Source: Psychrobacter immobilis
Lineage (GTDB): Bacteria > Pseudomonadota > Gammaproteobacteria > Pseudomonadales > Moraxellaceae
Direction of reading: 5' to 3'
Length of the DNA stretch: 64,000 nucleotides
NCBI RefSeq assembly: GCF_904846065.1
Contig: NZ_CAJGZV010000001.1
Location: 2,046,001-2,110,000 of the forward strand
Shown in pieces: positions 37,275-47,270 of the stretch (positions are counted from its first letter, which is position 1; every line of letters begins with the position of its first letter). The translations under genes and the position numbers were made by a program. The notes beneath the pieces are model-generated. The model was not told the DNA's origin, made no database searches, and saw only the letters and a list, made by a program, of their open reading frames with translations.

Positions 37275-38648
37275 ATGTCAAATAACTCAAAGAGCAATTT
37301 AAACGGCAATGCAGCAACGAACCAAAACCTATCCTCGAATAACACGCGCAATATCCCACATTATTCAGACAAAGGGCAATATCCTGATAGCTATTATGCA
37401 GCCAGTCGTAATCCTAAGCCGGATAGACCAACCCTAAAAAATGACATCCAAGTGGAAATCTGTGTGGTTGGCGGCGGCTATAGCGGTTTATCCACTGCCC
37501 TGCATCTCATTGAAACGGATCATGAAGTCGTGGTTTTAGAAGGCGCGCAAATTGGTTGGGGCGCATCAGGTCGTAATGGCGGTCAAATTGTCAATGGTCT
37601 AAATGCCAGCCTACAAAAAATCAAAAAGTCTTATGGTCAAGAAAATGCAGATTTCGTCGGTCAGCTCGTGACCCGTGGTGGCAAAATCATTCGTCGTTTT
37701 GTTAGAGACTACGATATCAGCTGTGATCTCAAAGAAAAAAACATTTTTGCGGCATTAAATAATGGTCAGCTAAAAGATTTACAAGAAACGCATGCACTGT
37801 GGGAAAGCCATGGTATGCATGACCGAGAAATGCTAGACAAAAATGGCATTCAAGAGCATATAAAATCAGATGCTTATGTAGGCGGGGTCATCGATCATTC
37901 CGGTGGACACTTCCATCCATTGAATCTTGCCCTAGGTGAGGCAGCGGCCATTGAGCAAGGCGGCGGCACCATTTACGAAAACACCTTAGTGGTTGATATT
38001 GAATATGCTGACGATGCTATCAAAGTCATCACAGAGTTTGGCACCGTGACTTGTAAGCAAGCGGTGCTATGCGGCAATGCCTATCTCAATAAAGTTATCC
38101 CTAAACTGACTGACCGTGTTATGCCTGTATCGACGCAAATTATCGCCACCGAGCCGCTGGGTGATTTAGCAGACCAGTTACTGCCAACCGATGTTTGTGT
38201 CGAAGATGTCCGCTACATTTTGGATTACTATCGCCTCTCAGCAGACAAGCGCATGTTATTTGGCGGTGGTACAGTCTACGGTGGTCAAGACCCCGCCGAC
38301 ATCACAGCTAAAATTAGACCAAACATGACTAAGATTTTTCCAGAGCTACGTGACGTCAAAATTGACTATGCGTGGAGTGGGAACTTTGCGTTGTCTTTTT
38401 CCCGCGTACCACAAATGGGCAAACTACATGAGCGAGTATATTTCGCCCATGGTTATAGTGGTCATGGCGTGACAGGCTCGCATCTATTTGGACAAATATT
38501 AGCCGATGCCATCAATGGTAAAACCAAAGAGTTCGATGCTTTTGCACAAATTCCTTGGATTCCGTTCCCAGGTGGTCGAGCGCTGCGAGTCCCTTATTCT
38601 GTCATGGGCTCATGGTGGTATGCGCTAAAAGATACCACTGGCATGTAA
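37275..38648 (+). CDS. puuB: FAD-dependent amine oxidoreductase, probable gamma-glutamylputrescine oxidase
   Basis: A 457-residue DAO-family flavoprotein. The dinucleotide-binding motif is VCVVGGGYSGLSTALHL, followed by GAQIGWGASGRNGGQIVNG, typical of the PuuB/OrdL-type oxidases. The FAD-capping C-terminus is YFAHGYSGHGVTGSHLFGQ. It oxidises the free amine of gamma-glutamylputrescine to the aldehyde, releasing ammonia and H2O2. I chose ATG 37275, one base after the puuA stop, with AGGA 8 bases before; the frame is open to 37242 inside puuA. The polar Asn-rich first ~35 residues are probably disordered. Confidence 0.88.
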   Translation: MSNNSKSNLNGNAATNQNLSSNNTRNIPHYSDKGQYPDSYYAASRNPKPDRPTLKNDIQVEICVVGGGYSGLSTALHLIETDHEVVVLEGAQIGWGASGRNGGQIVNGLNASLQKIKKSYGQENADFVGQLVTRGGKIIRRFVRDYDISCDLKEKNIFAALNNGQLKDLQETHALWESHGMHDREMLDKNGIQEHIKSDAYVGGVIDHSGGHFHPLNLALGEAAAIEQGGGTIYENTLVVDIEYADDAIKVITEFGTVTCKQAVLCGNAYLNKVIPKLTDRVMPVSTQIIATEPLGDLADQLLPTDVCVEDVRYILDYYRLSADKRMLFGGGTVYGGQDPADITAKIRPNMTKIFPELRDVKIDYAWSGNFALSFSRVPQMGKLHERVYFAHGYSGHGVTGSHLFGQILADAINGKTKEFDAFAQIPWIPFPGGRALRVPYSVMGSWWYALKDTTGM

Positions 38649-38747
38649 ACGCATAAAAACTTTGAATAATAAACATTGAATAAAGTATTTTTATTTTAAA
38701 AGCGGTCGTTACAGTGACCTATCATAGCAACGGATTGTTGTGATGGG

Positions 38748-38792
38748 GCGCGATAGACAGTTGATTCGCTACTGTCCTACTGTCTGTCGCGC
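38748..38792 (+). repeat. Large hairpin between puuB and the antiporter gene
   Basis: GCGCGATAGACAGT (38748-38761) pairs with ACTGTCTGTCGCGC (38779-38792) over 14 bp with one U·G pair and a 17-nt loop. No T tract follows. It probably tunes stability or processing of the polycistronic mRNA, or is a partial attenuator. Confidence 0.65.
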
Positions 38793-38851
38793 GTCAACCA
38801 TAGAATAGAGCTTGTTTAAAAAAACAATGAGGTTTTACAGGGAGCGTAAAT

Positions 38852-40345
38852 ATGAACATGAAGCTCAATGATGCGGTCGAAGGACAGTATCATAATAAGC
38901 GAGTATTTCTCACCGTCATAGTAGCCGTCGTTATCTATCTGGCTTTTGCTTGGCTATCTACCAGCCGTGCCCCAGACCAATCTTGGGGCGCCTTATCTTT
39001 ACTACCAACATTACTAGTATTAGTCACTGCCATTGTCTCTAGGCGACCATTCGAATCCATGATCGCAGGCTGTGTCGCTGGCCTTGTGATGCTCAATCCT
39101 TTTGATTTGGTCTCCCCTTTTGCAGACAACATGTCTATGGTGCTGGGTAATGAAACCATTATTTGGATTGTTCTCGTCTGCGGTCTGATGGGCGGTCTCA
39201 TTCAACTGCTTGAGATCAGTGGGTGTCTAGATGGCTTTAGTGAATGGCTACAAAAAATCATTAAGTCACGCCGTCAGTCATTATTAGCCACCTTTGCTTT
39301 GGGCGTGGTGGTTTTCATTGATGATTATTTAAACTGTCTAGCCGTATCAACCTCCGTCAAAAAACTCACTGACGTCTATAACGTCTCTCGTGAAAAGCTT
39401 GCTTATATCGTCGATTCAACTGCCGCACCGATGTGTATTATCGTGCCTATTTCTACTTGGGCGGTCTACTTTGCCGGTCTTTTAGAAGAAAACGGCGTGG
39501 CTGGCGATGGTGAAGGTATTGGGCTTTATATCAGCGCGATTCCTTATATGGCATATGCTTGGTTTGCACTTTTGATTGTATTCTTGGTCGCATATGGCAT
39601 TTTGGGTGACTGGGGACCGATGAAAAAAGCCGAGGCACGCGCCAAAGCGGGTAATCCTGTTCCTGAAGCCTTTGTAGAAGAGCAACTGATCTCAAACGTC
39701 CAAGCCAAACGCAAGCTATCGTTCAAAGCCAATATCGCAAACTTCGCTTTCCCAATGATTTTGTTAATTGTCTCGACGGTCTACTTCGAAATCGATCTAT
39801 TACGCGGTGCATTATTGACCTGTTTTGTGACCGTCGTTGTCTATTGGATGCAAGGCATTTTAAGTTTTGAGACGCAAGTTGAAGCCATCTTTAAAGGCTT
39901 TAAAGTCATGCTTTATCCGCTCTCAACCGTCATCGGCGGTTTTTTCTTAAAAGCCATCAATGATGAGCTTGGTATGACCTCATATGTGATTGAGGCTATC
40001 ACGCCTTATATGACGATTATTATTTTCCCTGCCGTCATATTTGCCGTCATGGCTTTTTTAACTTTTGCCACATCATCAAGCTGGGGGCTGTATGTCCTTG
40101 CTATGCCGATTGTCTTTCCAATCTCTATTGCACTAGGCGTTAGCACTCCCCTTATGATTGGCGCATTGTTATCAGCATCATCATTTGGTAGCCATGCTTG
40201 CTTCTTTAGTGATTCATCGCTACTTGCCGCGCAAGGTGCTGGCTGCTCCCCTATGCAGCATGCTTTTACCCAGTTCCCCTATGCCATGCTCGGCGCGGTT
40301 TTATCCGTCGTCACCTTCTTAGGATTGGGTTATATGATGGCTTAA
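38852..40345 (+). CDS. NhaC-family Na+/H+ antiporter-like transporter inside the polyamine operon
   Basis: A 497-residue inner-membrane protein with about 11-12 hydrophobic segments. NhaC-like signatures are FIDDYLNCLAVSTSVKKLTD and VDSTAAPMCIIVPISTWAVYF. A C-terminal repeat-related motif is SSFGSHACFFSDSSLLAAQ. Members exchange Na+ and H+, and some relatives exchange organic anions or amino acids. The position between puuB and aguB suggests a carrier for agmatine, putrescine or a pathway product; that is inference from context. GGGAG precedes the ATG. Confidence 0.85.
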   Translation: MNMKLNDAVEGQYHNKRVFLTVIVAVVIYLAFAWLSTSRAPDQSWGALSLLPTLLVLVTAIVSRRPFESMIAGCVAGLVMLNPFDLVSPFADNMSMVLGNETIIWIVLVCGLMGGLIQLLEISGCLDGFSEWLQKIIKSRRQSLLATFALGVVVFIDDYLNCLAVSTSVKKLTDVYNVSREKLAYIVDSTAAPMCIIVPISTWAVYFAGLLEENGVAGDGEGIGLYISAIPYMAYAWFALLIVFLVAYGILGDWGPMKKAEARAKAGNPVPEAFVEEQLISNVQAKRKLSFKANIANFAFPMILLIVSTVYFEIDLLRGALLTCFVTVVVYWMQGILSFETQVEAIFKGFKVMLYPLSTVIGGFFLKAINDELGMTSYVIEAITPYMTIIIFPAVIFAVMAFLTFATSSSWGLYVLAMPIVFPISIALGVSTPLMIGALLSASSFGSHACFFSDSSLLAAQGAGCSPMQHAFTQFPYAMLGAVLSVVTFLGLGYMMA

Positions 40346-40465
40346 GCCAACCTTAGCGCTATTATTGTAATCATTGACTAACGGGCAATGAGAGATTGTT
40401 CGTTAATCAATAAAAACAGCCCTTTTATGTGGTAGTCACTAATAAATACGATAAGGATTTAGATC

Positions 40466-41335
40466 ATGCGCAATGTTACCGTTGCTACGACTCAAATGGC
40501 ATGTGGTTGGGATATACAACAAAATATTGCCACTGCGACTGACTTGGTCACCAAAGCCGCCAAAGCGGGTGCCAATATCATTTTGCTACAAGAGTTGTTT
40601 GAGACGCCTTACTTCTGCCAAGTTCATGACTTTGATTACTTTACCCTTGCGACCGCAGTTGCAGATAATGCGGCCATCAATCACTTCAAACAGTTGGCTA
40701 AAGAGCTGCAAGTGGTATTACCGATTAGCTTTTATGAAAAATCAGGCAATACCTTTTTTAATAGCGTGACCGTGATTGATGCCGATGGCGAGATACTTGG
40801 CACTTATCGTAAAACGCACATACCAGATGGCATTCCTTATGCCGAAAAATTCTACTTTACCCCCGGCGATACTGGATTCAAGGTTTGGCAAACCAAGTAT
40901 GCCAAAATCGGTGTCGGTATTTGCTGGGATCAATGGTTCCCTGAGTGTGCTCGTAGCATGGCATTAATGGGTGCAGAAATACTGTTTTATCCCACTGCGA
41001 TTGGTGATGAGCCAACATTGGACATCGACTCAAAAGGTCATTGGCAACGCTGTATGCAAGGTCATGCTGCCGCTAATCTCATGCCAGTCGTAGCAGCCAA
41101 TCGTATTGGCACTGAAACCATCAGCCAAAATGGCAACGACAGCACCATGCAATTCTATGGTGGCTCGTTTATCACGGATGGCCGCGGTGAGATCATCCAA
41201 GAAGCATCTAAAGATAAAGAACAGATACTTAGTACGACTTTTGACTTAGATCAACTGGCTATCGAACGTCAGCAATGGGGCGTTTTCCGTGATCGTCGTC
41301 CATCGATGTATGGCACGTTGCTGACTCATGGATAA
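40466..41335 (+). CDS. aguB: N-carbamoylputrescine amidase
   Basis: Hydrolyses N-carbamoylputrescine to putrescine, CO2 and NH3. A 289-residue nitrilase-superfamily enzyme with the Glu-Lys-Cys triad at E43 (LLQELFETPYFCQ), K116 (YRKTHIPDG) and C153 (VGICWDQWFPE). The AguB-specific flanks PDGIPYAEKFYFTPG and MYGTLLTHG are present. AAGGA precedes the ATG. With aguA immediately downstream it converts agmatine to putrescine, feeding PuuA. Confidence 0.95.
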   Translation: MRNVTVATTQMACGWDIQQNIATATDLVTKAAKAGANIILLQELFETPYFCQVHDFDYFTLATAVADNAAINHFKQLAKELQVVLPISFYEKSGNTFFNSVTVIDADGEILGTYRKTHIPDGIPYAEKFYFTPGDTGFKVWQTKYAKIGVGICWDQWFPECARSMALMGAEILFYPTAIGDEPTLDIDSKGHWQRCMQGHAAANLMPVVAANRIGTETISQNGNDSTMQFYGGSFITDGRGEIIQEASKDKEQILSTTFDLDQLAIERQQWGVFRDRRPSMYGTLLTHG

Positions 41336-41387
41336 AGTTTGTTAACAAGCAAGATCACTCGCGCTATCGTCAAATAAGGTGCTCTAT

Positions 41388-42515
41388 ATGTCATTATTAC
41401 CGAACCAATCAATCACTGGCTCAACACCACAGCAAGACGGCTTTTACATGCCAGCAGAATTTGAGCCTATACAAAAAATATGGATGGTATGGCCATACCG
41501 TGCTGATAACTGGCGACAGCAAGCCATTCCTGCTCAGAAAGCTTATGCTGATGTCGCATTAGCAATCAACAGATTTTGTGAGGTTGGCGTACTGGTCAAT
41601 CCTGATAATTATCAATCATGCCGCGATAGTCTACCTGCTAATATCGAAGTCATATCCATGCCCAGCAACGATGCGTGGGCGCGTGATACTGTGCCGACAT
41701 TTTTAATCAATGATAAAGGTGAGCTACGCGCTTGTGATTGGACATTCAATGCATGGGGCGGCGACTATGACGGGCTATACTCGCCGTGGGATGACGATGA
41801 TAAGCTGGCTGAACGCTTGTGTGACCATCTAGATATCAAACGCTATCGAACGGATGACTTTGTGATTGAAGGCGGTGCATTTCATGTCGATGGTGAAGGC
41901 ACGGTTCTGACCACACGTATGTGTTTGCTCAGTCCTGGACGTAACCCGCACCTAACCGAAGATCAAATTGAAGACACGTTAAAAGCCTATCTCAATGTAC
42001 AAAAAGTACTGTGGATTGATGACGGTATCGATCCTGACGAAACCACTGGTCATATTGATGATATTGCCTGCTTTGCGCGCCCTGGTGAAGTGGTTTGCTT
42101 GTTTACTGACGACCCTAAGCATCCATTTTATGAAGCAACGCAAAAAGCCTATGAGCAGCTCTCAAATATGACCGATGCCAAAGGTCGCCGCCTAAAAGTC
42201 CATAAGCTTTGCTGTACCAAGCAACCTGTTACTTTACCTGAGAACTATGATATTGAACAATCTGACGATGCCAAGACGCGTCATACTGGCGATGTTTGTA
42301 TCGCCTCGTATGCCAATTTTTTAATTTGTAATGAGGCTATCATCGTACCGCAATATGATGATGAAAATGATTCATTAGCCATCGAGCAGCTTGAAAAAGT
42401 ATTTCCTCAGCATCAGGTAGTGGGAGTACGCACAAAGGAGATTGTCTTTGGCGGTGGTAATATTCACTGTATTACTCAGCAGCAGCCAAAATCATCAATT
42501 AAAAGCATTAACTAA
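41388..42515 (+). CDS. aguA: Agmatine deiminase
   Basis: Converts agmatine to N-carbamoylputrescine and ammonia. The protein is about 375 residues in the peptidyl-arginine deiminase fold. Marks are DGFYMPAEFEPIQKIWMVWP, SNDAWARDTVPTF, AWGGDYDGLYSPW, TTGHIDDIACF and the nucleophile C361 in GGGNIHCITQ. ATG 41388 is preferred (AAGG 8 bases before) over an in-frame GTG at 41379. It lies 52 bp after aguB. Confidence 0.96.
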   Translation: MSLLPNQSITGSTPQQDGFYMPAEFEPIQKIWMVWPYRADNWRQQAIPAQKAYADVALAINRFCEVGVLVNPDNYQSCRDSLPANIEVISMPSNDAWARDTVPTFLINDKGELRACDWTFNAWGGDYDGLYSPWDDDDKLAERLCDHLDIKRYRTDDFVIEGGAFHVDGEGTVLTTRMCLLSPGRNPHLTEDQIEDTLKAYLNVQKVLWIDDGIDPDETTGHIDDIACFARPGEVVCLFTDDPKHPFYEATQKAYEQLSNMTDAKGRRLKVHKLCCTKQPVTLPENYDIEQSDDAKTRHTGDVCIASYANFLICNEAIIVPQYDDENDSLAIEQLEKVFPQHQVVGVRTKEIVFGGGNIHCITQQQPKSSIKSIN

Positions 42516-42598
42516 AATCATCAATTAAAAACACACGCATAAAAATATAGACCCAAATGGATTTTGAACCCAATAATATTTTAAAAAAGGACATAGCT

Positions 42599-43972
42599 AT
42601 GAGCGATTATCAAGTTAATAACCCAGCCACTGGCGAAGTAGAAGCCACCTACCCTACGGCAACTAAGCAGGACATCCAGAACGCTATTGCACAAGCCGAT
42701 ACCGCTTATCAAGACTGGCGTCAGGTTTCATTGGATGAGCGCAGTACCATACTTCATAAAATTGCCGATATTTATCTTGAACGTCAAGACGAGCTGGCTC
42801 GTATCGTTGCCAATGAGATGGGCAAGCCCGTTGCACAAGCAAAAGGTGAAATCGGTCTAGTTGCCGATATCTATCGCTATTATGCAGACAACGCTGAGCA
42901 GCTACTAGCACCTAGTACCATTGATGTTGATTCAGGATCAGCTTCGGTAGAAAAACGTCCTGTGGGCGCTTTATTAGGTATCATGCCGTGGAACTACCCA
43001 CACTATCAAGTGGCACGTTTTGTCGCGCCAAACTTTATGGCAGGCAATACCGTTATTCTAAAGCATGCACCGCAATGTCCTAAGACTGCAGAAGCCATCG
43101 CTGATATCCTAAAAGATGCTGGCTTACCAGAGGGTGTCTATAACAATGTGTTTGCCACCAATGAGCAAGCAGCGACTATCATCGAAGACAGCCGCGTACA
43201 AGGCGTTTCGCTAACAGGCTCTGAGCGAGCTGGGCAAGCGGTTGCTAAAATAGCAGGCGGCGCGCTGAAAAAAGTCGTGCTAGAGCTTGGCGGTTCAGAC
43301 GCCTTTATCGTTGCAGCTGATGCGGATATCGAACAAGCTATAAAAGGGGCTATTTCTGGTCGTTTTGGCAATACAGGACAAGCCTGTAATGCTGCCAAAC
43401 GCCTTATCGTCGTCGAATCTGTGTATGATAAATTCGTTGAAGGGTTTACTAATGCCGTAAGCAATATGACACTTGCTGATCCGCTTGATGAAGGCACTTT
43501 CATTGGTCCAATGTCTTCAAAGGCAGCCGCAGTTAACTTGCAAGAACAGCTCGATAGCGCCATTCAAGCAGGCGCAACCGTATTGGTCGAAGGCGGCATG
43601 GTCAAAGACAAGCCGGGTGCGTGGTTTAAGCCTGCGGTATTGACAGATGTAACTGAGTCCATGGCTGTCTATCGTGAGGAGCTATTTGGTCCTGTGGCAG
43701 TCGTCTACAAAGCTTGTGATATCGATCATGCCATCAAGATAGCTAATGATGTGCCTTTCGGACTTGGCGCTTCTATCCAAACGCAAGATGCTGCGCTAGC
43801 CGCTGAGATTGCTGACAAATTAGAAGTCGGTATGGTCACTATCAATGCGCCTTCTGGTAGCGAAGCCAATACCCCGTTTGGCGGCGTTAAACGCTCAGGA
43901 TTTGGTCGCGAGCTTGGCACTCTTGGTATTACTGAGTTTTTAAACTATAAGTTGATTCGTGATAAGTCGTAA
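42599..43972 (+). CDS. Aldehyde dehydrogenase, Sad/GabD2-like, last gene of the puu-agu operon
   Basis: A 457-residue NAD(P)-dependent aldehyde dehydrogenase. Marks are the cofactor region GIMPWNYPHYQVARF, LTGSERAGQAVA, LELGGSDAF with the general base Glu, and NTGQACNAAKR with the nucleophile Cys. It is closer to the short succinate-semialdehyde dehydrogenase Sad (YneI) than to PuuC. In this operon it may oxidise gamma-glutamyl-gamma-aminobutyraldehyde, taking the place of PuuC, or succinate semialdehyde. ATG 42599 is chosen for its AAAAAAGG ribosome site; the frame is open to 42557. Confidence 0.87.
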   Translation: MSDYQVNNPATGEVEATYPTATKQDIQNAIAQADTAYQDWRQVSLDERSTILHKIADIYLERQDELARIVANEMGKPVAQAKGEIGLVADIYRYYADNAEQLLAPSTIDVDSGSASVEKRPVGALLGIMPWNYPHYQVARFVAPNFMAGNTVILKHAPQCPKTAEAIADILKDAGLPEGVYNNVFATNEQAATIIEDSRVQGVSLTGSERAGQAVAKIAGGALKKVVLELGGSDAFIVAADADIEQAIKGAISGRFGNTGQACNAAKRLIVVESVYDKFVEGFTNAVSNMTLADPLDEGTFIGPMSSKAAAVNLQEQLDSAIQAGATVLVEGGMVKDKPGAWFKPAVLTDVTESMAVYREELFGPVAVVYKACDIDHAIKIANDVPFGLGASIQTQDAALAAEIADKLEVGMVTINAPSGSEANTPFGGVKRSGFGRELGTLGITEFLNYKLIRDKS

Positions 43973-43997
43973 TCGATAGAGTCATTTTTAGAAAAAT

Positions 43998-44030
43998 AAA
44001 AAGCCTAACATTGACTGTTAGGCTTTTTTT
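43998..44030. terminator. Bidirectional terminator
   Basis: A 13-bp stem (43998-44010 with 44016-44028), a 5-nt loop and A/T runs on both sides. It separates the convergent aldehyde dehydrogenase and permease genes. Confidence 0.92.
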
Positions 44031-44067
44031 GTAGGACAATTTTATTAAAAATAACCCATCGGAAAAA

Positions 44068-45510
44068 CTATTGTTTAGGTGGATTGTCTTTTAACCACAA
44101 CTGATTAACGATTTTTAATTCACGTAACTCTTCTGCCATAATTGACTCGCTAATACCTGGATATTTCACCCTTGCATAGCCATATAACGCAATACCTAAG
44201 ACTGTCCAGCCAAAGAAAATCCACCACTCGATAGGGGTTAGCGCGGATGGCATACCTGGCATATACAGCATGAGTATTCCAAAACTTAGCGCAATCGTAA
44301 TCATGCCCACAAGCTTACCTGCTGGTATTCTAAATGGGCGTACCATATCAGGCTCGCGGTAGCGGAGTACTAAGAATGAGATAGCCACACAGGTATAAGC
44401 AATAACGATACCAAAGCCACCAGCATCTACGATCCACACCAGCATTTTACGACCAAACAAGGGTGCTAGTGTCGCCAAGCCACCGATCAATAAAATGGCA
44501 TTCGACGGCGTCTTATACTTTGGATGCAGCTTGCTTAAAAATGCGGGCAACATACGTGCTTTTGACATGGCATAAAGTAGTCGGCTACCACCAATCAAAA
44601 AGGCGTTCCAGCTTGATAAAATACCAAGCACACCGCCAATCACTAACAATATACCTGCCCATTTGCCATGCCAAGCATTGGTCATCGCATCCGCAGTGGC
44701 GAGCGTTGAGTTTTCGGCTTGTAAGAGTGGCAAGGTCGTGCCAACACTCCAAGCGATACCCACATACCACATTACCGCAACGACAATCGATAAAATCAAA
44801 AATTTACCAATATTAGGACGAGTCAGATCAATTTCTTCTGCCGCTTGCGGAATAACGTCAAAGCCGACAAACATAAACGGCACCATGACAATAACGGCCA
44901 TCATACCGCCAATACCACCGATGAATGCAGGCGCTTGTACTGAGTTTGAGCCTTCAGGATTAAACATGACTGCGCCAATGAACAGCAACGTACCCACAAA
45001 TAAGATGCCCAATACGGCCGTCTTTTGAAACCAGGCACTGACTTCCATACCGCGGATATTTAGCCAAGTGACGATGACTGAGCCTAGCATCCCAACGCCC
45101 ACCCAAGTGGCATAAACATCCCAACCAGCGATGGTCCAGAGATATCCTTGATTGTAATTGGGGATAAAATACTCTACGACCGTCGGCAAGGCAACCGCCT
45201 CGAACGCGACCACCGAAAAATACCCAAATAAAATACTCCATGAGCAGATAAAGGAGACATTTACCCCCAGTGCTCTATGCGTATAGGTATGCTCACCGCC
45301 CGTAATCGGCATCGATGCGGCAAGCTCGGCATACGTCACACCAATCAGTATCACTGCCAAGCCGCCTATCAAGAACGCCAGCATTGCGCCCCACGTCCCG
45401 GCAGATAAAATCCAACCACCAGCCAAGACTACCCAGCCCCAACCAACCATAGCACCGAATGCTAAGGCGATAATATCTAGCGTCCCTAACGATTTTTTTA
45501 ATTCAGACAT
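44068..45510 (-). CDS. APC-family amino acid/polyamine permease
   Basis: A 480-residue inner-membrane transporter with about 12 segments. It begins SLGTLDIIALAFGAMVGWGW, the APC-superfamily TM1 with the unwound glycine region. It also contains GVTYAELAASMPITGGEHTY, PFMFVGFDVIPQAAEEID and a late TM pair. Its location beside agmatine, putrescine and GABA genes makes GABA, putrescine or a related amine the likely substrate, by context only. AGGAG precedes the ATG. It is transcribed in the same direction as gabT and gabD but is set off by 314 bp containing a hairpin. Confidence 0.85.
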   Translation of the reverse strand: MSELKKSLGTLDIIALAFGAMVGWGWVVLAGGWILSAGTWGAMLAFLIGGLAVILIGVTYAELAASMPITGGEHTYTHRALGVNVSFICSWSILFGYFSVVAFEAVALPTVVEYFIPNYNQGYLWTIAGWDVYATWVGVGMLGSVIVTWLNIRGMEVSAWFQKTAVLGILFVGTLLFIGAVMFNPEGSNSVQAPAFIGGIGGMMAVIVMVPFMFVGFDVIPQAAEEIDLTRPNIGKFLILSIVVAVMWYVGIAWSVGTTLPLLQAENSTLATADAMTNAWHGKWAGILLVIGGVLGILSSWNAFLIGGSRLLYAMSKARMLPAFLSKLHPKYKTPSNAILLIGGLATLAPLFGRKMLVWIVDAGGFGIVIAYTCVAISFLVLRYREPDMVRPFRIPAGKLVGMITIALSFGILMLYMPGMPSALTPIEWWIFFGWTVLGIALYGYARVKYPGISESIMAEELRELKIVNQLWLKDNPPKQ

Positions 45511-45662
45511 AACCTGCTCCTTGTCTGTGTGTCATCCGTGTTAACCCTTGACGGTCACACTATCTTTTGTTTAGTGGGATAGTACCCATCATAATTATCA
45601 TATATACCTTTTGATCCAAGCTGTTAGGCACTACTTGTTTCATATTCAAATAGTACAAACAG

Positions 45663-45693
45663 CAACGGCGTCTTGACTTGCAAGGCGCCGTTG
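45663..45693. terminator. Strong hairpin between gabT and the permease gene
   Basis: CAACGGCGTCTTG (45663-45675) pairs with CAAGGCGCCGTTG (45681-45693) over 13 bp with one G·T pair and a 5-nt loop. It probably ends gabT on the minus strand, though the following tract (CTGTTTGT) is only moderately T-rich. The rest of the 314-bp gap shows nothing that I recognise. Confidence 0.6.
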
Positions 45694-45824
45694 TAAAAAA
45701 TGTACTCAAAGCGAGTGCCATATGGGCAATCTTGCTGTGCTATTAAAGATAACCTTCTAACCAAGATCGAGGCTTGATTAAAAGTGATGTATTTCACTAT
45801 AAATAAATAAATACTGAATACCTA

Positions 45825-47087
45825 TTAAGCGGTTAGGATACCTTTGATAATATCAAGACCTTCTTGGAGCACTTCATCTTCAACCGTCAATGGCACCATC
45901 ACGCGAATGGCATTGCCATACATACCGCAAGACGCTAATAATAAACCTTGCTCAAATGATTTTGCTTTTAGGTTAGTCGTCGCTTCCACATCAGGCTTGC
46001 CATCACTATCGATTAACTCAAACGCGAGCATCGCGCCTTTATGGCGAATATGACCGATACTGCTTAAGTTTAAGCCCTTTAAGAAGGCTTCGATTTTGTC
46101 GCCAATCTCAATACTGCGCTCAAGTAGGTTTTCTTCTTCGATGACTTCCATGACAGCGAGTGCAGCCACACAAGCCAGTGGATTACCAGAGTATGTACCG
46201 CCCAAACCGCCTACCTGCGGCGCATCCATGATATCGGCGCGACCGATAACGGCAGAGATAGGATAACCACCTGCCAAGCTCTTGGCACTGGTCATTAAGT
46301 CAGGCTCAACGCCCAACTGCTCGGTGGCAAACAACGTACCCGTACGGGCAAAACCACACTGCACTTCATCAAAAATCAAGACAATGCCATGTTCGTCGCA
46401 GATATCGCGTAGAGATTTGGCAAATGATGGGGTGACTTGATGGAAACCGCCCTCGCCTTGTACTGGCTCGATAATCATCGCTGCCACTTCGCTAGGATCG
46501 ATATCCGCTTGAAAAATCATCTCAAGGCTATGCAGCGCTTGTGCTTCTGTGACATTCAACTCTTCAGCTGGGAATAGCGCATGGAATACAGGGCCTGGCA
46601 TTGGACCAAAGTTCTTTTTGTACGGCAGCACTTTACCTGTCAAGCTCATGCACATTAAAGTACGACCATGCCAACCACCAACGAAAGAGATGATACCTGG
46701 GCGACCAGTTTTCGCACGAGCAATCTTGATACAGTTTTCGACGGCTTCTGCACCAGTCGTTAAAAAGAAGGCTTTTTTCTCACCGCTGATAGGCGCTTTT
46801 TCACAAAGTTTTTCGGCAAGATCTACATAGCATTCGTAGTTGATCATTTGCGCCGCAGTATGGGTAAACTTGTCAAGTTGCTCATGCACGCGCTGGGTGA
46901 TTTTTGGATGGCTGTGTCCCGTATTCAGTACTGAGATACCACCAACGAAGTCAATATAACGATTGCCTTCAACATCCCAAACTTCTGAGTTTTTTGCTTT
47001 TTCTGCAAAGATGGGATAGGCAACGCCAAGTCCTGTTGGTAAAACAGCTTTACGGCGCTCAAGTAGTGATTTATTGGTAGTCGTCAT
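45825..47087 (-). CDS. gabT: 4-aminobutyrate-2-oxoglutarate transaminase
   Basis: Transfers the GABA amino group to 2-oxoglutarate, giving succinate semialdehyde. A 420-residue class III PLP aminotransferase. Marks are the N-terminal SLLERRKAVLPTGLG, TTGAEAVENCIKIAR, PVQGEGGFHQV, FDEVQCGFARTG and the PLP lysine in SAKSLAGGYPISAVIG. AAGGA precedes the ATG. It lies downstream of gabD on the same strand; together they take GABA, including that from the Puu pathway, into succinate. Confidence 0.95.
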   Translation of the reverse strand: MTTTNKSLLERRKAVLPTGLGVAYPIFAEKAKNSEVWDVEGNRYIDFVGGISVLNTGHSHPKITQRVHEQLDKFTHTAAQMINYECYVDLAEKLCEKAPISGEKKAFFLTTGAEAVENCIKIARAKTGRPGIISFVGGWHGRTLMCMSLTGKVLPYKKNFGPMPGPVFHALFPAEELNVTEAQALHSLEMIFQADIDPSEVAAMIIEPVQGEGGFHQVTPSFAKSLRDICDEHGIVLIFDEVQCGFARTGTLFATEQLGVEPDLMTSAKSLAGGYPISAVIGRADIMDAPQVGGLGGTYSGNPLACVAALAVMEVIEEENLLERSIEIGDKIEAFLKGLNLSSIGHIRHKGAMLAFELIDSDGKPDVEATTNLKAKSFEQGLLLASCGMYGNAIRVMVPLTVEDEVLQEGLDIIKGILTA

Positions 47088-47270
47088 GGGAATGTCCTTT
47101 TCTTTATTTTTAACATAAGTGCCAATGATTGAATGGCGGTTTTGAGGAATGGTTTATCTAATAGTTAACAGTTGTTAGTTGTTAGCTATAGAGGGGATTC
47201 ATGGTGCTGAATCCCGTTCGATACGGTGTGACAATTAAAACCTTAAAAGAGAGAGCATGTCGCTAAATGA

